64,000 nt of DNA. Source: Bradyrhizobium archetypum (lineage in GTDB: Bacteria; Pseudomonadota; Alphaproteobacteria; Rhizobiales; Xanthobacteraceae). The first letter of the stretch is position 1; each line of letters begins with the position of its first letter. Both the position numbers and the translations under genes were made by a program. This document shows, piece by piece, positions 8,732 through 17,017 of this stretch. The notes beneath the pieces are model-generated. The model did not search any database and was not told the origin of the DNA. It saw nothing but the letters and a program-made list of their open reading frames with translations. Where the stretch lies: positions 30,339 through 94,338 of the forward strand of contig NZ_JAAVLW010000013.1 in NCBI RefSeq assembly GCF_013114835.1. Reading direction: 5' to 3'.

Positions 8732-8841
8732 ACGTGTCCCGGACGCGGTGCACCGCGGAGCCGGGACCCATGCCGGCGCGCAACATAGGCCCCGGCTTAG
8801 CAGCGCACCGCTTCGCGCTACGCAGCATCCGGGGCACGCCA
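8732..8841 (+). repeat. GC-rich intergenic repeat, family D (copy 1)
   Basis: The element begins GTGTCCCGGACGCGGTGCA and ends GCATCCGGGGCACGCC, with internal CCGGGACCCATGCC. It fills the gap between the decarboxylase-like gene and the VOC gene. A short relative (GTCCCGGCCTTGAGCCGGGA) lies at 37914-37933. Confidence 0.7.
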
Positions 8842-8859
8842 GCTTCGAAGGAAGGCAAG

Positions 8860-9354
8860 ATGCCCTCACATCCTCCCATCATTGCCGGTACCCGCATCGG
8901 GCATGTCCACCTCAAGGTCGCCGATCTCGAGCGCGCGCTGGGGTTCTATTGCGGCGTGCTCGGTTTTGAGGTGATGCAACGGATGGGCTCCGGTGCGGCG
9001 TTCATCTCGGCGGGCGGCTATCACCACCATATCGGGCTCAACACCTGGGAAAGCAAAGGCGGCCATCCGCCGCCGCCTGGCACCACCGGGCTGTTTCACA
9101 CCGCCATCCTCTATCCCACGCGCGCGGCGCTGGCCGATGCGCTATATCGCGTGATCGAGGCCGGCATCGAACTTGATGGCGCCAGCGACCACGGCGTCAG
9201 CGAGGCGCTTTATTTGCGCGATCCCGACCAGAACGGCGTCGAGCTCTATCGCGACCGGCCGAAGGAGGAATGGCCGCGCACACCCGACGGATCGCTCGCG
9301 ATGTTCACCAAGCGGCTGGATCTGGAGGATCTGTTGCGGGCGCGGGAGGCGTAG
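8860..9354 (+). CDS. VOC/glyoxalase-fold protein (extradiol dioxygenase-like)
   Basis: The 164-residue protein is a vicinal-oxygen-chelate member. It starts a beta-alpha-beta module with HVHLKVADLERALGFYCGVL, has a His-rich strand HHHIGLN, and ends a second module with DQNGVELYRDRP. The first His, the HHH segment and the final Glu are the usual metal ligands. Enzymes of this size include glyoxalase-like isomerases and catechol-dioxygenase-like proteins; the substrate cannot be assigned. ATG 8860 follows GAAGG, whereas upstream in-frame starts lie inside the repeat at 8732-8841. Confidence 0.85.
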   Translation: MPSHPPIIAGTRIGHVHLKVADLERALGFYCGVLGFEVMQRMGSGAAFISAGGYHHHIGLNTWESKGGHPPPPGTTGLFHTAILYPTRAALADALYRVIEAGIELDGASDHGVSEALYLRDPDQNGVELYRDRPKEEWPRTPDGSLAMFTKRLDLEDLLRAREA

Positions 9355-9366
9355 TCTCACCTCCGC

Positions 9367-9470
9367 CGTCATTCCGGGGCGATGCGGAGCATCGAACTAT
9401 GGTGCCCAATTGCGCACCTGAGAATCTCGAGATTCCGGGTCTGGTGCTAACGCACCAGCCCGGAATGACG
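9367..9470 (+). repeat. Palindromic intergenic repeat, family A (copy 2), overlapping a gene end
   Basis: Arms GTCATTCCGGGGCGATGCG and CCCGGAATGAC flank the shared core TGCGCACCTGAGAATCTCGA. The right arm lies inside the 3' end of the minus-strand MFS gene at 9447-10733 and encodes its last seven or so residues. Confidence 0.88.
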
Positions 9471-10733
9471 GGACCGCCCGCGCACCATGATCAGCACCGC
9501 CGCCGTCAGCTCCACCGCGATGCAGCCATAGAACGGCAGCGCGTAGCCGCCGGAAAAATCGCGCAGCAGCCCGACCACACCGGGACCAAACGCGTAGGTG
9601 ATCTGGTTGATCGCCGTGATCAAACTCACCAGCACGCCGAACGAGCGCGGATCGAATTCGCGCTGCACGATCAGCGCCGGCAGCGTGATCAGGTTGCCGA
9701 CGGAGAAGCCGAACAGCGCGCAGGCGGCGATCAATGCGTATTCGTTATGCACATTGATGACGATGAGCAGAGCGACCGCCTGGCTGACGAAGGAGAGCGA
9801 GGACGCCAGCCGCTGGTTCATCCGGTCGATCACGAAGGAAAACAGCACGCGGCCGACCACCGCCATCGCCGTCAATAGCGCCACCGCTATTGCCGCGCGC
9901 TGACGTCCGATCACCGAATCCAGAAACGCGATCAGGTGCACGATGAAGCCGACCTGCGCGAACAGCACCAGCGCGAACGCGATCGATACCGAGAGGAAGC
10001 CGATATCGCGAAAGGCGTGGGCGCGAATCTGCGTCGGCGACGGCGCGTCGGCAGCCTCGGCGGCGCTCAGGCTCGAATGGATCGGCGGCCGTCCGACGAG
10101 CAGCAGAATCACGGGGACCATCAGTACGACCAGTACGGCGGCCGAAACGGTCATCGCGCCGGAGAAGCCGAAATAGCCGATCGCGGTGACCAGCAGGGGC
10201 ACGCCGATGATGCCGCCAAAGCTCGCGCCGTTCAGCGCCAGGCTGATCGCCATGCCGCGCTTTTTGTCGAACCACAGGCCCAGCGTATTAGTGATGATGC
10301 CGAGGCTGGTGCCTGCCCAGCCGAAGGCGAGCACCGCGTTGGCAAGGTAAAGCTGCCACGGCTCGCGCACCAGACCGATCGAGATCGCGGCGGCGGCCAT
10401 CGCGAAGGTGCCGGCAATCAGGCAGTTGCGCGGGCCGAACGCCTTGATGGCTTCGCTGACGAAGGCGACGAGCGCGGCGCCGAACAGATAGAAGAACGTG
10501 GTGCCGGACGAGATCAGCGAGGCCGGCCAGCCATGCAACCGCTGAAGCTCGGCGACGTAGACGCTCTGGCCGTAGAAGCCGAGCCCCCAGCCGAAGGTTG
10601 CCAGCAGGAAACAGACGACGACGATACGCCAGCCGTCGTAGCGGATCGAGCCTTCGTCGATCGGGGTGTAGTTCAGGGCGTCCAAGGGATTTCTCTTTGT
10701 TGCTGTCTCGTCATTGCCGCACTTGCCCGGCAC
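9447..10733 (-). CDS. MFS transporter (oxalate/formate antiporter-like)
   Basis: The 428-residue protein has about twelve hydrophobic helices and the major-facilitator loop motif FDKKRGMAISLALNGAS after helix 4, as in monocarboxylate or oxalate/formate-type carriers. The substrate is unknown. The reading frame ends inside palindromic repeat A2, so the C-terminal tail RHSGLVR is repeat-encoded, which suggests that the element landed in the gene end and replaced the original stop. The N-terminus before the first helix (about 30 residues) is poorly conserved in style and the start is uncertain. Confidence 0.88.
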   Translation of the reverse strand: MPGKCGNDETATKRNPLDALNYTPIDEGSIRYDGWRIVVVCFLLATFGWGLGFYGQSVYVAELQRLHGWPASLISSGTTFFYLFGAALVAFVSEAIKAFGPRNCLIAGTFAMAAAAISIGLVREPWQLYLANAVLAFGWAGTSLGIITNTLGLWFDKKRGMAISLALNGASFGGIIGVPLLVTAIGYFGFSGAMTVSAAVLVVLMVPVILLLVGRPPIHSSLSAAEAADAPSPTQIRAHAFRDIGFLSVSIAFALVLFAQVGFIVHLIAFLDSVIGRQRAAIAVALLTAMAVVGRVLFSFVIDRMNQRLASSLSFVSQAVALLIVINVHNEYALIAACALFGFSVGNLITLPALIVQREFDPRSFGVLVSLITAINQITYAFGPGVVGLLRDFSGGYALPFYGCIAVELTAAVLIMVRGRSRHSGLVR

Positions 10734-10804
10734 ATGTCAGCAACAGCAAACACACCTGCAAGGCCGATCAATTCGACGGACGCCGAACTGTCAGCAAGTG
10801 GCAA

Positions 10805-11164
10805 CTAGGCCGGCTTCGACGGATCGTAGAAGAAGCGCTCGCGCCAGACCTTGTCGCCGCGCCATTCCTGCAGCGCGACCTCGTCGAACCGGCCGGTTTT
10901 GCCGGATTTGTAGGTGAATTCGAACAGCCAGTGGATCGCGACACGGTCGCCCTCGACGATCGAGGTCACGCAGGTCGAGGTCACGCTCTCGACCCGCTCC
11001 AGCACGGCGCGCTCATGCGCCACCAGGACGTCGCGGCCGACCCGCGGCGCGGCGGCATTCTCCTGCATGCTGGCGTCCTCGGTGTAGAAGCGCTCGATCG
11101 CCCCGGCATGATCGCCGGATACGACGGTGGCAATGAATTCATCGAGACGGGCGCGCGACGGCAT
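10805..11164 (-). CDS. SnoaL/NTF2-like protein, 119 aa
   Basis: The small protein has the cone-shaped NTF2-like pattern: an N-terminal helix (ARLDEFIATVVSGDHAGAIE), then FYTEDASMQEN and strands ending in a Trp-rich segment (EWRGDKVWRERFFYDPSK). Members include ketosteroid-isomerase-like and polyketide cyclase-like enzymes and non-enzymatic binding proteins; no catalytic assignment is possible here. A strong ribosome-binding site, TAGGAGGGG, precedes the ATG at 11164. It is on the same strand as the MFS genes on both sides. Confidence 0.82.
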   Translation of the reverse strand: MPSRARLDEFIATVVSGDHAGAIERFYTEDASMQENAAAPRVGRDVLVAHERAVLERVESVTSTCVTSIVEGDRVAIHWLFEFTYKSGKTGRFDEVALQEWRGDKVWRERFFYDPSKPA

Positions 11165-11193
11165 GGGCCCCTCCTAGGTGATTAGATCGAGAA

Positions 11194-12444
11194 CTAGATA
11201 CTCGGATCGGGAATTTCATCAACCGCGCGCAGCTTCGCACGGCGCTTGGCAAATGACCCAAACGACAGCACCACAAGGCCGAGCAGCACCGGGGGAAACA
11301 CCACCATGTTGACCATCGACCAGCCGTAATGGGCCAGTAACTGGCCGGACGAGAACGAGCCGATCGCCATCATCCCGAATACCAGGAAGTCATTGAACGC
11401 CTGCACCTTGTTGCGTTCCTGCGGCCGGTGCGTCTCCAGCACCAGTGCGGACGCGCCGATGAAGGCGAAATTCCAGCCCACCCCGAGCACAATCAGCGTC
11501 GCCCAGAAATGCATCGCAGTGATGCCGGCGAGGCCGATTCCGGCCGCCGCGGCCTCCAGCAAAAGGCCGACCGCAACGATGGCGGGCGCCCCGAACCGCG
11601 CAATCAGCGTGCCGGTGAAGAAGCTCGGGCCGTACATCGCCACGATGTGCCACTGAATGCCAAAATTGGAATCGCTGACGGTCAGCCCGCACATCTTCAT
11701 GGCGAGCGGCGCTGAGGTCATCACGAGGTTCATCATCGGATACGCGATCACGCCGCATAGCGCAGCGGCGATGAAGCGCGGCTGCCGCGCAATCTCGAAC
11801 AGCGGCCGGCCGCCATGCATGTCCGACGGCATCGGCTTCGGCGCATCGACGCCCGCCAGCACCGCCATCGCCACCAACGCGACAAAGGCCTGCACCACGA
11901 AGCTGAAGGCAAACAGATAAGGCGGCCAGATATCCATGGTCCACTGCACGAGCTGCGGACCGAGCACGCCGGCGAATACGCCGCCCGCCATCACCCACGA
12001 CAGCGCCTTCGGCCGGAACGCTGCGCTGGCACCGTCGGCCGCGGCAAACCGATAGGACTGTGCCACGGCGCCGTAGAGCCCGCCGAGGAAGGTCGCAAAG
12101 CAGAACAGCCAGAACGAGGCGTAGAGGACGGCAAGAGCGGCGAGCACACCGGTCAGCACACCGCAGAACGTGCCGATGATAAAGGCCGTACGGCGGCCAT
12201 AGGCGCGCGAGATCGCACCCGTTGGCAGTGTGCCGGCAGCAAGCCCCAGCACATACATCGACAGCGGCACGGTCGCGAGCGAGATATCGGGCGCCAGCGT
12301 CGCGCCGACGATCGAGCCGGTGGCGAAGATGACCGCCGAATTGGCCCCGGTCAGCGCCTGCGCCGCAGCGAGCCGCAGCACATTGCCGCGCGCGCGTGCG
12401 TCATTGGCGATCTCTTCGGTGATAGTCGTATCCAGCATCGGCAT
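11194..12444 (-). CDS. MFS transporter
   Basis: The 416-residue inner-membrane carrier shows twelve hydrophobic stretches and an N-terminal glycine-rich first helix. The sequence ISRAYGRRTAFIIGTFCG corresponds to the cytoplasmic loop 2-3 signature of the superfamily. The substrate is not evident. It lies 29 bases upstream of the SnoaL-like gene on the same strand, and the two may be cotranscribed. The start at 12444 (MPMLDTTITEE) could alternatively be the second methionine. Confidence 0.88.
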   Translation of the reverse strand: MPMLDTTITEEIANDARARGNVLRLAAAQALTGANSAVIFATGSIVGATLAPDISLATVPLSMYVLGLAAGTLPTGAISRAYGRRTAFIIGTFCGVLTGVLAALAVLYASFWLFCFATFLGGLYGAVAQSYRFAAADGASAAFRPKALSWVMAGGVFAGVLGPQLVQWTMDIWPPYLFAFSFVVQAFVALVAMAVLAGVDAPKPMPSDMHGGRPLFEIARQPRFIAAALCGVIAYPMMNLVMTSAPLAMKMCGLTVSDSNFGIQWHIVAMYGPSFFTGTLIARFGAPAIVAVGLLLEAAAAGIGLAGITAMHFWATLIVLGVGWNFAFIGASALVLETHRPQERNKVQAFNDFLVFGMMAIGSFSSGQLLAHYGWSMVNMVVFPPVLLGLVVLSFGSFAKRRAKLRAVDEIPDPSI

Positions 12445-12561
12445 TCCCGCCCGGCAGGCCCCGGGGGCGGGAGCCTCATTGATTCATTGCGGGCACTATG
12501 AAGATGCGAAGCTGTGCGATCAACCGGCGCAAACGGGCGCGCGCTATGCGCCCGCGTCACG

Positions 12562-13239
12562 CTAGCTCGATCGCCCGAAAGCCAAAATCATGTTGTTGGC
12601 CGGCATTTGCACGGCCTCGATCAGAACAAGGCCGACGGTCGCGGCGAGCTTCTCGAGATCGGCAATGTCGCGCACGCCCCATTCGGCGTTCTGCTCGCGC
12701 AGGCTGGTATCGAACACGGCATTGCTCATCGCGGTATGCTTGCCGTCGCGCTTGAACGGGCCGTAGAGAAACAAGCGCCCGTCACTGCGAAGATAACGGC
12801 CTGCGCCGGCGAACAGGCCTTTGGCGACGCGCCAAGGCGCAATGTGGATTACATTGGCGCAGAACACGGCCAGCAATTCGGCCGGGCCGCTGCCGTCATG
12901 CATCGCCGGGCACCAGGCGGGATCGGCGAGATCGACCCGCAGCGGCGGGCGAATATTCGACAAGCCGGCATGCGCCCGCCATGCCTCGATGCTCTTCAGG
13001 TGATGCTCGTTGAGATCGCTCGGCCACCAGATGATGCCGGGGCTATGCGTCGCAAAGTAAACCACGTGCTGGCCGGTGCCGCTGCCGGCCTCCAGCACCT
13101 CGCCGGACTGGCCGGCGAGAAATCTCTGCAGCACCGCCCAGATCGGCTCATGGTTGCGGTGGAACGCCGCCGCGTCGAGCCGGCCGTCGGGCTCGACCGG
13201 CCGGTCATCCCGACCGAACTCCACGACATATTCGGCCAT
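12562..13239 (-). CDS. DUF938 SAM-dependent methyltransferase-like protein
   Basis: The 225-residue protein carries the methyltransferase motif I VLEAGSGTGQHVVYFA followed by the acidic residue in WWPSDLNEHH, and the family-specific stretches VFCANVIHIAPW and LFLYGPFKRDGKHT. DUF938 proteins are class I Rossmann-fold methyltransferase relatives whose substrate has not been established to my knowledge. It lies 47 bases after the ArsR-type regulator on the same strand, so it may be cotranscribed and controlled by it. ATG 13239 begins MAEYVVEFG and is preferred to an upstream start overlapping the regulator gene. Confidence 0.9.
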   Translation of the reverse strand: MAEYVVEFGRDDRPVEPDGRLDAAAFHRNHEPIWAVLQRFLAGQSGEVLEAGSGTGQHVVYFATHSPGIIWWPSDLNEHHLKSIEAWRAHAGLSNIRPPLRVDLADPAWCPAMHDGSGPAELLAVFCANVIHIAPWRVAKGLFAGAGRYLRSDGRLFLYGPFKRDGKHTAMSNAVFDTSLREQNAEWGVRDIADLEKLAATVGLVLIEAVQMPANNMILAFGRSS

Positions 13240-13286
13240 TGCAGTCTCGCCTGAAAATCGTTTGTGGATTTGAAACGCCGGAGGCG

Positions 13287-13652
13287 TCACGTCAGTTCGC
13301 CGCAATACATCTCTTTCAGCACCTGCAACAGGCGCAAGGCGCGCGCATCAGTCACCCGATAATGCAGTGTCTGCGACGTCCGACGGAATTCGACCAGGCG
13401 GTCGGCGCGCAGCTTCGCCAGATGCTGCGACAAGGCCGACTGGCTCAGTTTCACCACGCCGACGAGCTCTCCGACCGTCATCTCGCCGCGCACGGCGAGA
13501 AAACACAGGATCAGCAGGCGCTTTTCGTTGGCCAGCATTTTCAAGAGTTGCGCGGCGTCGCCCGCCTGCCTGGCAAGCTTCTTCAGCGCTGCCGCATCGT
13601 CGGCCCCGGGGGCGGATTGGGTCTCATTGGCTGCCGCTGCGGCTGCTCTCAT
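13287..13652 (-). CDS. ArsR-family repressor, probable SoxR/BigR/SqrR-type persulfide sensor
   Basis: The 121-residue protein has the winged helix of ArsR repressors: helix-turn-helix SQSALSQHLAKLRADRL and wing VEFRRTSQTLHYRV. Cys50 lies in LLILCFLAV and Cys117 in KEMYCGEL. These match in place and spacing the two cysteines that form a polysulfide bridge in SqrR and BigR, where oxidation releases DNA. It is divergent from the sox operon, with an AT-rich imperfect palindrome in the gap. The inferred role is repression of sox genes until persulfide accumulates. The chosen start gives MRAAAAAAN; ATG 13727 would overlap the candidate operator. Confidence 0.85.
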   Translation of the reverse strand: MRAAAAAANETQSAPGADDAAALKKLARQAGDAAQLLKMLANEKRLLILCFLAVRGEMTVGELVGVVKLSQSALSQHLAKLRADRLVEFRRTSQTLHYRVTDARALRLLQVLKEMYCGELT

Positions 13653-13720
13653 CGCGTCAGATCCGGATGGTTTTCCGTGCCTGCGAAGCACACATGGTAC
13701 TGTAGCGCCCGCAGCGTTCT

Positions 13721-13745
13721 TTAGCATTGACTAAATTAGCAATTG
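13721..13745. promoter_or_regulatory. Candidate operator of the ArsR-type repressor
   Basis: An AT-rich island in GC-rich DNA contains the perfect core CTAAATTAG at 13731-13739, flanked by ATTG and CAAT and by a direct repeat of TTAGCA (13721 and 13736). It lies between the divergent regulator and soxC. Family members such as BigR bind AT-rich palindromes in this position. Binding is inferred. Confidence 0.5.
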
Positions 13746-13791
13746 TGGATACCGGTTAAAAAAAGCAAGAAATAAGCGGCGATGCGGCCGC

Positions 13792-13800
13792 GAGGGGAAG
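13792..13800 (+). promoter_or_regulatory. Ribosome-binding site that decides the soxC start
   Basis: GAGGGGAAG lies six bases before GTG 13806. The upstream in-frame ATG at 13782 has no comparable site, so GTG 13806 is the better start. Confidence 0.6.
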
Positions 13801-13805
13801 AAAAC

Positions 13806-15113
13806 GTGCGGCCCAACCCGTTACGCAGCAAAGCTGTTCTCTCCGACCCCGCCGGCGCGGACGTTCCCGTGGGACGACGCAGCTTTCTCAGGCTCGGCGC
13901 GGTGCTGACCGGCGGCCTTGCCCTTGGCGGCAATTCCGCCATCGCCGAGCCCTCGCAGGAATCTCCCCCCGCAGACGCGCCCTGGTCGCAATCGATCGGC
14001 GCAGGCGTGGTCGACCGGCCCTACGGCCGGCCGGCGGATACCGAAGCCTCCGTCATCCGGCGCAATGTCCCCTGGCTTACCGCCACCGCTGAATCGTCCG
14101 TGAGCTTTTCGCCGTTGCAGGACCTGCACGGCATCATCACACCGAATGGATTGTTCTTCGAGCGCCATCACGCCGGACGGCCCGACATCGACCCGGCGCA
14201 GCACAAGCTCTTGATCCACGGGCTGGTCGAGCGGCCGCTGCTTCTGACCATGAAAGACATCCTGCGCTTCCCGCAGACCACGCGCATTCATTTCATCGAA
14301 TGCCCGGCCAATGGCGGCATGAACTGGCGCGCCGCGCAGATGAACTCGCTGCAGTTCAGCCATGGCATGGTCAGTTGCGCCGAATGGACCGGGGTGAAGC
14401 TCTCGACGCTGCTGGAGGAAACCGGCATCAAGAAGGAAGCGAAATGGGCGATGGTCGAGGGTGCCGACGGCGCGCATATGAACCGCAGCCTGCCGCTCGA
14501 CAAATGTCTCGACGATTGCCTCGTGGTCTACGCGCAGAACGGCGAGGCGCTGCGGCCCGAACAGGGCTATCCGCTGCGGCTGGTGGTGCCGGGCTGGGAA
14601 GGTAACGTCAACATCAAGTGGCTGCGCCGCATCAAGCTCGGCGAGAAGCCGTGGCACAGCCGCGAGGAAACCTCGAAATATACCGACCTGATGCCGGACG
14701 GCACCTCGCGCGGCTTCACCTGGCTGATGGATGCCAAATCGGTCGTCACCTTTCCCTGCCCGGAAAAGCCGCTCGATGGCGCCGGCCTCTATGAGATCAG
14801 GGGACTGGCCTGGACCGGAAACGGCAAGGTCACGCGTGTCGATGTCTCCGTGGACGGCGGCATCAACTGGCAGACCGCGCGGCTGCACGAGCCGGTGCTG
14901 TCGAAAGCGCTGACCAAATTCACCCTGCCCTGGCGCTGGGATGGCCGTCCGGCGCTGGTTGCATCCCGCGTCGTCGACGAGAGCGGTTACGTGCAGCCGA
15001 CGATTGCAGAGCTGCGAAAGCAGCGCGGCTCGAATTCGGTCTACCACAACAATTCGATCCAGACCTGGCAGGTCAAATCAGACGGAACCGTCTTCAATGT
15101 ACAGCTCGCGTAA
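13806..15113 (+). CDS. soxC: SoxC, molybdenum subunit of sulfane dehydrogenase
   Basis: SoxC with SoxD oxidises the sulfane sulfur bound to SoxY in the periplasm and allows complete conversion of thiosulfate to sulfate. The 435-residue protein has a Tat signal (RRSFLRLGAVLTGG, Arg24-Arg25), a sulfite-oxidase molybdopterin domain with the Mo-ligating Cys166 in HFIECPANGG, and a C-terminal dimerisation domain (VTRVDVSVDGGINWQ). It heads the sox operon. A GTG start with a strong ribosome-binding site is preferred to ATG 13782. Its last 17 bases overlap soxD, so the two subunits are translationally coupled. Confidence 0.95.
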   Translation: MRPNPLRSKAVLSDPAGADVPVGRRSFLRLGAVLTGGLALGGNSAIAEPSQESPPADAPWSQSIGAGVVDRPYGRPADTEASVIRRNVPWLTATAESSVSFSPLQDLHGIITPNGLFFERHHAGRPDIDPAQHKLLIHGLVERPLLLTMKDILRFPQTTRIHFIECPANGGMNWRAAQMNSLQFSHGMVSCAEWTGVKLSTLLEETGIKKEAKWAMVEGADGAHMNRSLPLDKCLDDCLVVYAQNGEALRPEQGYPLRLVVPGWEGNVNIKWLRRIKLGEKPWHSREETSKYTDLMPDGTSRGFTWLMDAKSVVTFPCPEKPLDGAGLYEIRGLAWTGNGKVTRVDVSVDGGINWQTARLHEPVLSKALTKFTLPWRWDGRPALVASRVVDESGYVQPTIAELRKQRGSNSVYHNNSIQTWQVKSDGTVFNVQLA

Positions 15114-15771
15114 GGTTGGCCTGCCGATCGTCGCCCTCCTGCTGGCGGCGGGAGGAGGCCGCGCCGGCGCGGCCGAGCCCGGCTCGTTCGGCTACGGCAC
15201 GGCGGCGACGCCGGCGCAGATCGCGGGATGGGACATCGACGTGCGCGGCGAGGACGGCGCGGGCCTGCCGCCGGGAAAAGGCACGGTCGACCGCGGCGCC
15301 GACGTCTATGCCGAGCAATGCGCCGCCTGCCATGGAACCTTTGGTGAAGGCGAAGGCCGCTTTCCGAAGCTGGTGGGCGGCGTCGGATCGCTCCGGGACG
15401 AGCGCCCGGAGCCGACGGTCGGGAGCTACTGGCCGTTCGCCCCGACCCTGTGGGACTATATTAACCGCGCCATGCCGATGCCCGCGCCGCACACATTGTC
15501 AGCCGATGACGTTTATGCTTTGACCGCCTATATTCTGAACCTGAACGAGCTCGTTCCAAGTGAATTCGTTGCCGATCGCAACAGCTTGCCGAAAGTCAAA
15601 ATGCGCAATCGCGACGCTTTCATCTGGACCGACCCGCGCCCCGATACGGGGGCCAAGCCTTGCATGCAAGCCTGCGTGAATGGCGCCGATGTCAAGGTAT
15701 CGTCGACGGCGGAGGACAGGAACCTGACGCCGCGCACGACCGGCCCGCTCGACACGATGCAACCGAAATAG
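15097..15771 (+). CDS. soxD: SoxD, cytochrome c subunit of sulfane dehydrogenase (single haem)
   Basis: The electron-transfer partner of SoxC has a signal peptide (about 1-26) and one class I cytochrome c domain with Cys75, Cys78 and His79 in CAACH. The protein has 224 residues; the better-studied Paracoccus SoxD is about 384 residues with two haem domains, so this is the short monohaem form found in many rhizobia. The ATG at 15097 lies inside soxC. The probable axial methionine lies in the MPMPAPHTLSADD segment. Electrons would pass to a soluble cytochrome c. Confidence 0.92.
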   Translation: MYSSRKVGLPIVALLLAAGGGRAGAAEPGSFGYGTAATPAQIAGWDIDVRGEDGAGLPPGKGTVDRGADVYAEQCAACHGTFGEGEGRFPKLVGGVGSLRDERPEPTVGSYWPFAPTLWDYINRAMPMPAPHTLSADDVYALTAYILNLNELVPSEFVADRNSLPKVKMRNRDAFIWTDPRPDTGAKPCMQACVNGADVKVSSTAEDRNLTPRTTGPLDTMQPK

Positions 15772-15788
15772 ACATTACGGAAACGCCT

Positions 15789-16160
15789 GTGACCGTTCAC
15801 TTCAAGATCAAATCCGCAAGGCTTCCGACCCTTGCATTGGCGCTGGTGATCAGCGCTTTCGCATCGGCAAGCACCGCGCAGGCGCAGTCCACCGTGGACG
15901 AAGGCCGCAAGCTCGCTTTCGACCGCAGCAAGGGCAATTGCCTGACCTGTCATGTCATCAAGGGCGGCGACCTGCCCGGCACGATCGGACCCGAGCTGGT
16001 CGACATCAAGAGCAAGTACCCCAAGCGCGAGGATCTCGTCGCCATTCTCAACGACGAAACCCTGCGCAATCCGCTGACCGTGATGCCGCCGTTCGGCCGC
16101 AACCGGATCCTGACCGAGAAGGAGATCAACGCGGTGGTGGATTTCCTGCAGACGCTTTGA
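15789..16160 (+). CDS. soxX: SoxX, monohaem cytochrome c subunit of SoxAX
   Basis: SoxX accepts electrons when SoxA couples thiosulfate to the SoxY cysteine. The 123-residue protein has a signal peptide (about 1-32, ending AQA) and one haem site with Cys51, Cys54 and His55 in CLTCH. A C-terminal VMPPFG carries the likely methionine ligand. Its start is GTG 15789, 17 bases after the soxD stop. Upstream in-frame starts lie inside soxD and are unlikely. Confidence 0.93.
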   Translation: MTVHFKIKSARLPTLALALVISAFASASTAQAQSTVDEGRKLAFDRSKGNCLTCHVIKGGDLPGTIGPELVDIKSKYPKREDLVAILNDETLRNPLTVMPPFGRNRILTEKEINAVVDFLQTL

Positions 16161-16189
16161 ACGCGGCGCAACACTTTGGAGAGTTTTGG

Positions 16190-16684
16190 ATGAACACTAT
16201 GGAAAACGATTTTTCAGCGACACGGCGATTGATCCTGAAGGGCGCGGGCGCATTGACATTGATCGGCCTCGGCATCGTACCTCTCGATGTCACGAAGGCA
16301 CTCGCCGCGGCCAATGACAAATATCCGGAAGAGGCTTTCAAGCAGAAGAGCGACGCCGACGTCATCAAGACGCTCTACGGCAAGACCGCGGAGCCCTCGG
16401 AGAAGGTGAAGATGGACGCGCCCGAAATCGCCGAGAACGGCGCCGTCGTGCCTGTCTCCGTTACCACGACGCTGGCCGATGTGACCTCAATTGCATTCCT
16501 CGTCAGCGAAAATCCGAACGTGCTGATCGCAAAGTACAACATTCCGGCCGGCACGCTGCCGAGCGTGGCAAACCGCATCAAGATGGCCAAGACCAGCAAC
16601 GTCACCGTGCTGGTGGAAGCCGGCGGCAAGCTGTACAGCGCGGCCAAGGAAGTCAAAGTCACCGTCGGCGGTTGCGGCGGCTGA
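16190..16684 (+). CDS. soxY: SoxY, sulfur-carrier subunit
   Basis: SoxY carries the sulfur intermediates of thiosulfate oxidation on the cysteine near its C-terminus; here the protein ends GGCGG with Cys162 of 164. A Tat-type signal (TRRLILKGAGALTLIG) exports it folded with SoxZ. The immunoglobulin-like domain VPVSVTTTLADVTSIAFLV follows. The start at 16190 is preceded by GGAGAG. It is followed 21 bases later by soxZ, its obligate partner. Confidence 0.97.
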   Translation: MNTMENDFSATRRLILKGAGALTLIGLGIVPLDVTKALAAANDKYPEEAFKQKSDADVIKTLYGKTAEPSEKVKMDAPEIAENGAVVPVSVTTTLADVTSIAFLVSENPNVLIAKYNIPAGTLPSVANRIKMAKTSNVTVLVEAGGKLYSAAKEVKVTVGGCGG

Positions 16685-16705
16685 AGGCACCGAGGGAGTA
16701 TTCAA

Positions 16706-17017
16706 ATGGCATCCACTATTCGCGTGCGGGCTTCCTCCAACGGCGATATCACCGAAGTGCAGGCGCTGATCCAGCATCCAATGGATTCCGGCTTCGTCAA
16801 GAACGCCAAGGGCGAGATCATTCCGCCGCATTTCATCCAGCAGCTCACCTTCGAGCATGACGGCAAGAACGTATTCACGGCCGACTGGGGTGGCGGTGTT
16901 TCCAAGGACCCCTATGTCAAGTTCGCGTTCAAGGGCGGCAAGAAGGGTGACGAGCTCAAGATAAGCTGGGTCGACAACAAGGGTGCGACCGATACCACCA
17001 CGGCGAAGATCCAATGA
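16706..17017 (+). CDS. soxZ: SoxZ, partner of the SoxY sulfur carrier
   Basis: SoxZ forms a heterodimer with SoxY and has no signal peptide of its own, so it is co-exported. The 103-residue protein has the family features IRVRASSNGDITEVQALIQH and FIQQLTFEHDGKNVFTADW. Its length is normal. It overlaps soxA by four bases (ATGA). Confidence 0.97.
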   Translation: MASTIRVRASSNGDITEVQALIQHPMDSGFVKNAKGEIIPPHFIQQLTFEHDGKNVFTADWGGGVSKDPYVKFAFKGGKKGDELKISWVDNKGATDTTTAKIQ

